Assembly: GCA_900547915.1 (NCBI GenBank)
Contig: URIN01000099.1
Coordinates: 1 to 6,166, forward strand
From: an uncultured Clostridium sp.
GTDB lineage: Bacteria; Bacillota; Clostridia; Oscillospirales; Acutalibacteraceae
Direction of reading: 5' to 3'
Length of the DNA: 6,166 bases
Positions within the stretch are counted from its first letter, which is position 1, and the number at the start of each line of letters is the position of its first letter. Below, in pieces: positions 5,169-6,166 of this stretch. A program made the translations under genes and the position numbers. The notes below the pieces were generated by a model. The model was not told where the DNA came from. It did no database searches and saw only the letters and a program-made list of their open reading frames with translations.

Positions 5169-6166
5169 TTTTTTCTACCTCTGTTAAGCGCTTTTATAAA
5201 TTCATCTTTATCGTTGAGGTTCCATACGCATTTATACCAGCAGTAACGCAGAAATTCGCCGAAATTCATATAAAATGTCTGCTCACGGTCTTCATCCACT
5301 TCATCAAAAGTCTTTGATACTATTCTGCCGCTTCTGTTTGTAACCTCCGATGCAGAAATAACAACAATATCCTTATCAACAGGCAGTATAACTGCTTCTT
5401 TACCCTTGACATCTATTTCAGTGATATAGAAGCAAAGACCTTTTGCAATATTGTCTTTACCGTCAGTATGGCTGTGTGTTGCCTCCCAGCCGAGTTTACC
5501 GTGCTTAACAAAAGCAACATCACCGAGATCAGGCAGATCCCAGCCTGCAAAATGTTCGTCTGCGCTGAGTATTCTGCGTGTAACGATTTCGCCGTCAACA
5601 TCGAATTTAACCGTTTTATCCCCGCCGAAAGACGCACAGAGCAGGCAGAGTTTATCAGCGCCTGAGGAAATTCTGACGGTCTGCCCTTTCATTATGCAAG
5701 CATTTTTATCAGTTGAAGAAATATTAAATTCAATTCCGTTTGCGGTAATCTTTTCAGGTACGAGTTCACGCGGGATATTGAGCTCAAAATCGCTGCCTTT
5801 TTCACCGTTTTTGGTGATAATGTTTTTATCATATTCAAGCTGAGCGGGTCTTGAAGTTTCTTTCTGTGCCTTTACGCCGCTCTTTTTGAGAGTGAGCGCA
5901 AAACTGCGTATCTGATACGGCGCGAAAGAAGTTACAAGTTTGCCGTCCTCAACAGTTGCTTCGCCGAGCGGCTCCTCACTTGCATATATCTCTCTTGCGC
6001 TTTCGATACCTTCACCGAGCGTAAGCGTGAATTTTTCATGCTCTTTGCCTGCGCCCTCGTTCAGGCGGACTACTATCTCATCGCTGTCTTCCGCCTTTTT
6101 CATAGCTCTTATAATAACATCGTTTGTGGATACACTGCCAAAACTGTAATCTGTTGAAAGTGCGCC
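5165..6166 (-). CDS. GH38 alpha-mannosidase, C-terminal part (5' end beyond window)
   Basis: The frame stays open to the right edge, so the Met at 6103 is internal and 333 C-terminal residues are visible. Numbering from the edge, residues 1-94 match the GH38 C-terminal beta-sandwich: SVSTNDVIIRAMKKAEDSDE, then VVRLNEG, SEEPLGEA and FAPYQIRSFALTL. Residues of about 115-275 fit the further beta-sandwich found in long bacterial GH38 enzymes, with LVPEKI, the hydrophobic LCLLCASFGG, and a GWEATHSHTDGKDN segment at about 226-239 followed by an LP turn. The last 45-50 residues, rich in acidic and aromatic amino acids and ending NRGRKK, are unfamiliar. The catalytic barrel and its zinc ligands lie outside the window, so activity cannot be judged. 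GH38 enzymes cleave alpha-mannosides, for example in N-glycans. The gene overlaps the downstream GH29 fucosidase by 4 nt, so the two are co-translated. Family call comes from recognised motif pattern, not from an alignment. Confidence 0.85.
   Translation of the reverse strand, partial: GALSTDYSFGSVSTNDVIIRAMKKAEDSDEIVVRLNEGAGKEHEKFTLTLGEGIESAREIYASEEPLGEATVEDGKLVTSFAPYQIRSFALTLKKSGVKAQKETSRPAQLEYDKNIITKNGEKGSDFELNIPRELVPEKITANGIEFNISSTDKNACIMKGQTVRISSGADKLCLLCASFGGDKTVKFDVDGEIVTRRILSADEHFAGWDLPDLGDVAFVKHGKLGWEATHSHTDGKDNIAKGLCFYITEIDVKGKEAVILPVDKDIVVISASEVTNRSGRIVSKTFDEVDEDREQTFYMNFGEFLRYCWYKCVWNLNDKDEFIKALNRGRKK
5177..5182 (-). promoter_or_regulatory. Ribosome binding site deciding the GTG start of the fucosidase
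   Basis: Minus-strand AGAGGT lies 8 nt before the GTG at 5168-5166, inside the last codons of the mannosidase gene. Together with the GTGA stop/start overlap it makes the non-ATG start convincing. Confidence 0.7.

Noticed and set aside
5451..5843. Plus-strand open frame of 130 codons
   Set aside because: It is antisense to the mannosidase C-terminal region, which has a continuous recognisable frame; the product is a Ser/Pro-rich shadow with no domain.
5165..6103. A complete 312-aa gene starting with ATG at 6103
   Set aside because: The frame stays open to 6166 and the extra upstream residues match the GH38 C-terminal pattern, so the ATG is an internal Met of a truncated gene.
1..6166. Mobile element, CRISPR, prophage, toxin-antitoxin, tRNA or riboswitch
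   Set aside because: Gaps longer than 20 nt are only 1999-2069 and 3694-3785, and neither contains repeats, clover-leaf elements or aptamer-like segments; all other sequence is covered by the six genes.

Overview
The window is a compact stretch of bacterial chromosome, most likely from a low-to-mid GC Gram-positive of the class Clostridia. The evidence for this is the MurT/GatD pair, which amidates peptidoglycan precursors and is typical of Gram-positives, a YtqA/MnmL-type radical SAM enzyme close to the Firmicutes form, purine-rich Shine-Dalgarno sites of the AAAGGAG type, standard stop codons, and intracellular glycoside hydrolases of the kind seen in gut anaerobes. The organism call is inference; no rRNA or other marker gene lies here.

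There are six genes in three two-gene blocks, and the two genes of each block overlap. Block 1 (positions 1-1998, minus strand) is murT followed by gatD. GatD is cut by the left edge and starts with TTG inside the murT stop region. Together they make the lipid II isoglutaminyl synthase: GatD frees ammonia from glutamine, and MurT activates the D-Glu of the stem peptide with ATP and amidates it. Block 2 (2070-3693, plus strand) diverges from block 1 across a 71-bp AT-rich gap. It holds an inositol-monophosphatase family phosphatase overlapping by 14 nt with a YtqA/MnmL-family radical SAM protein, probably a wobble-uridine tRNA modification enzyme. Block 3 (3786-6166, minus strand) converges on block 2. 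It holds the C-terminal third or so of a GH38 alpha-mannosidase (cut by the right edge), then a GTG-started GH29 alpha-L-fucosidase overlapping it by 4 nt. These two look like an intracellular set for trimming fucose and mannose from imported glycans, such as host or dietary N-glycan fragments.

The divergent gap (1999-2069) contains a plausible plus-strand promoter and a perfect 11-bp inverted repeat that reaches over the murT start codon. murT has no Shine-Dalgarno and may be read from a leaderless or nearly leaderless transcript. The convergent gap (3694-3785) holds an intrinsic terminator just past mnmL and a very strong symmetrical hairpin that should terminate both strands.

I found no mobile element, CRISPR array, RNA gene, phage gene or defence gene, and nothing that looks like an undescribed system. 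Nearly all the sequence is covered by recognisable genes. The points most worth a second look are the divergent regulatory gap, the SD-less murT start, the phosphatase-MnmL pairing, and the C-terminal tail of the mannosidase.
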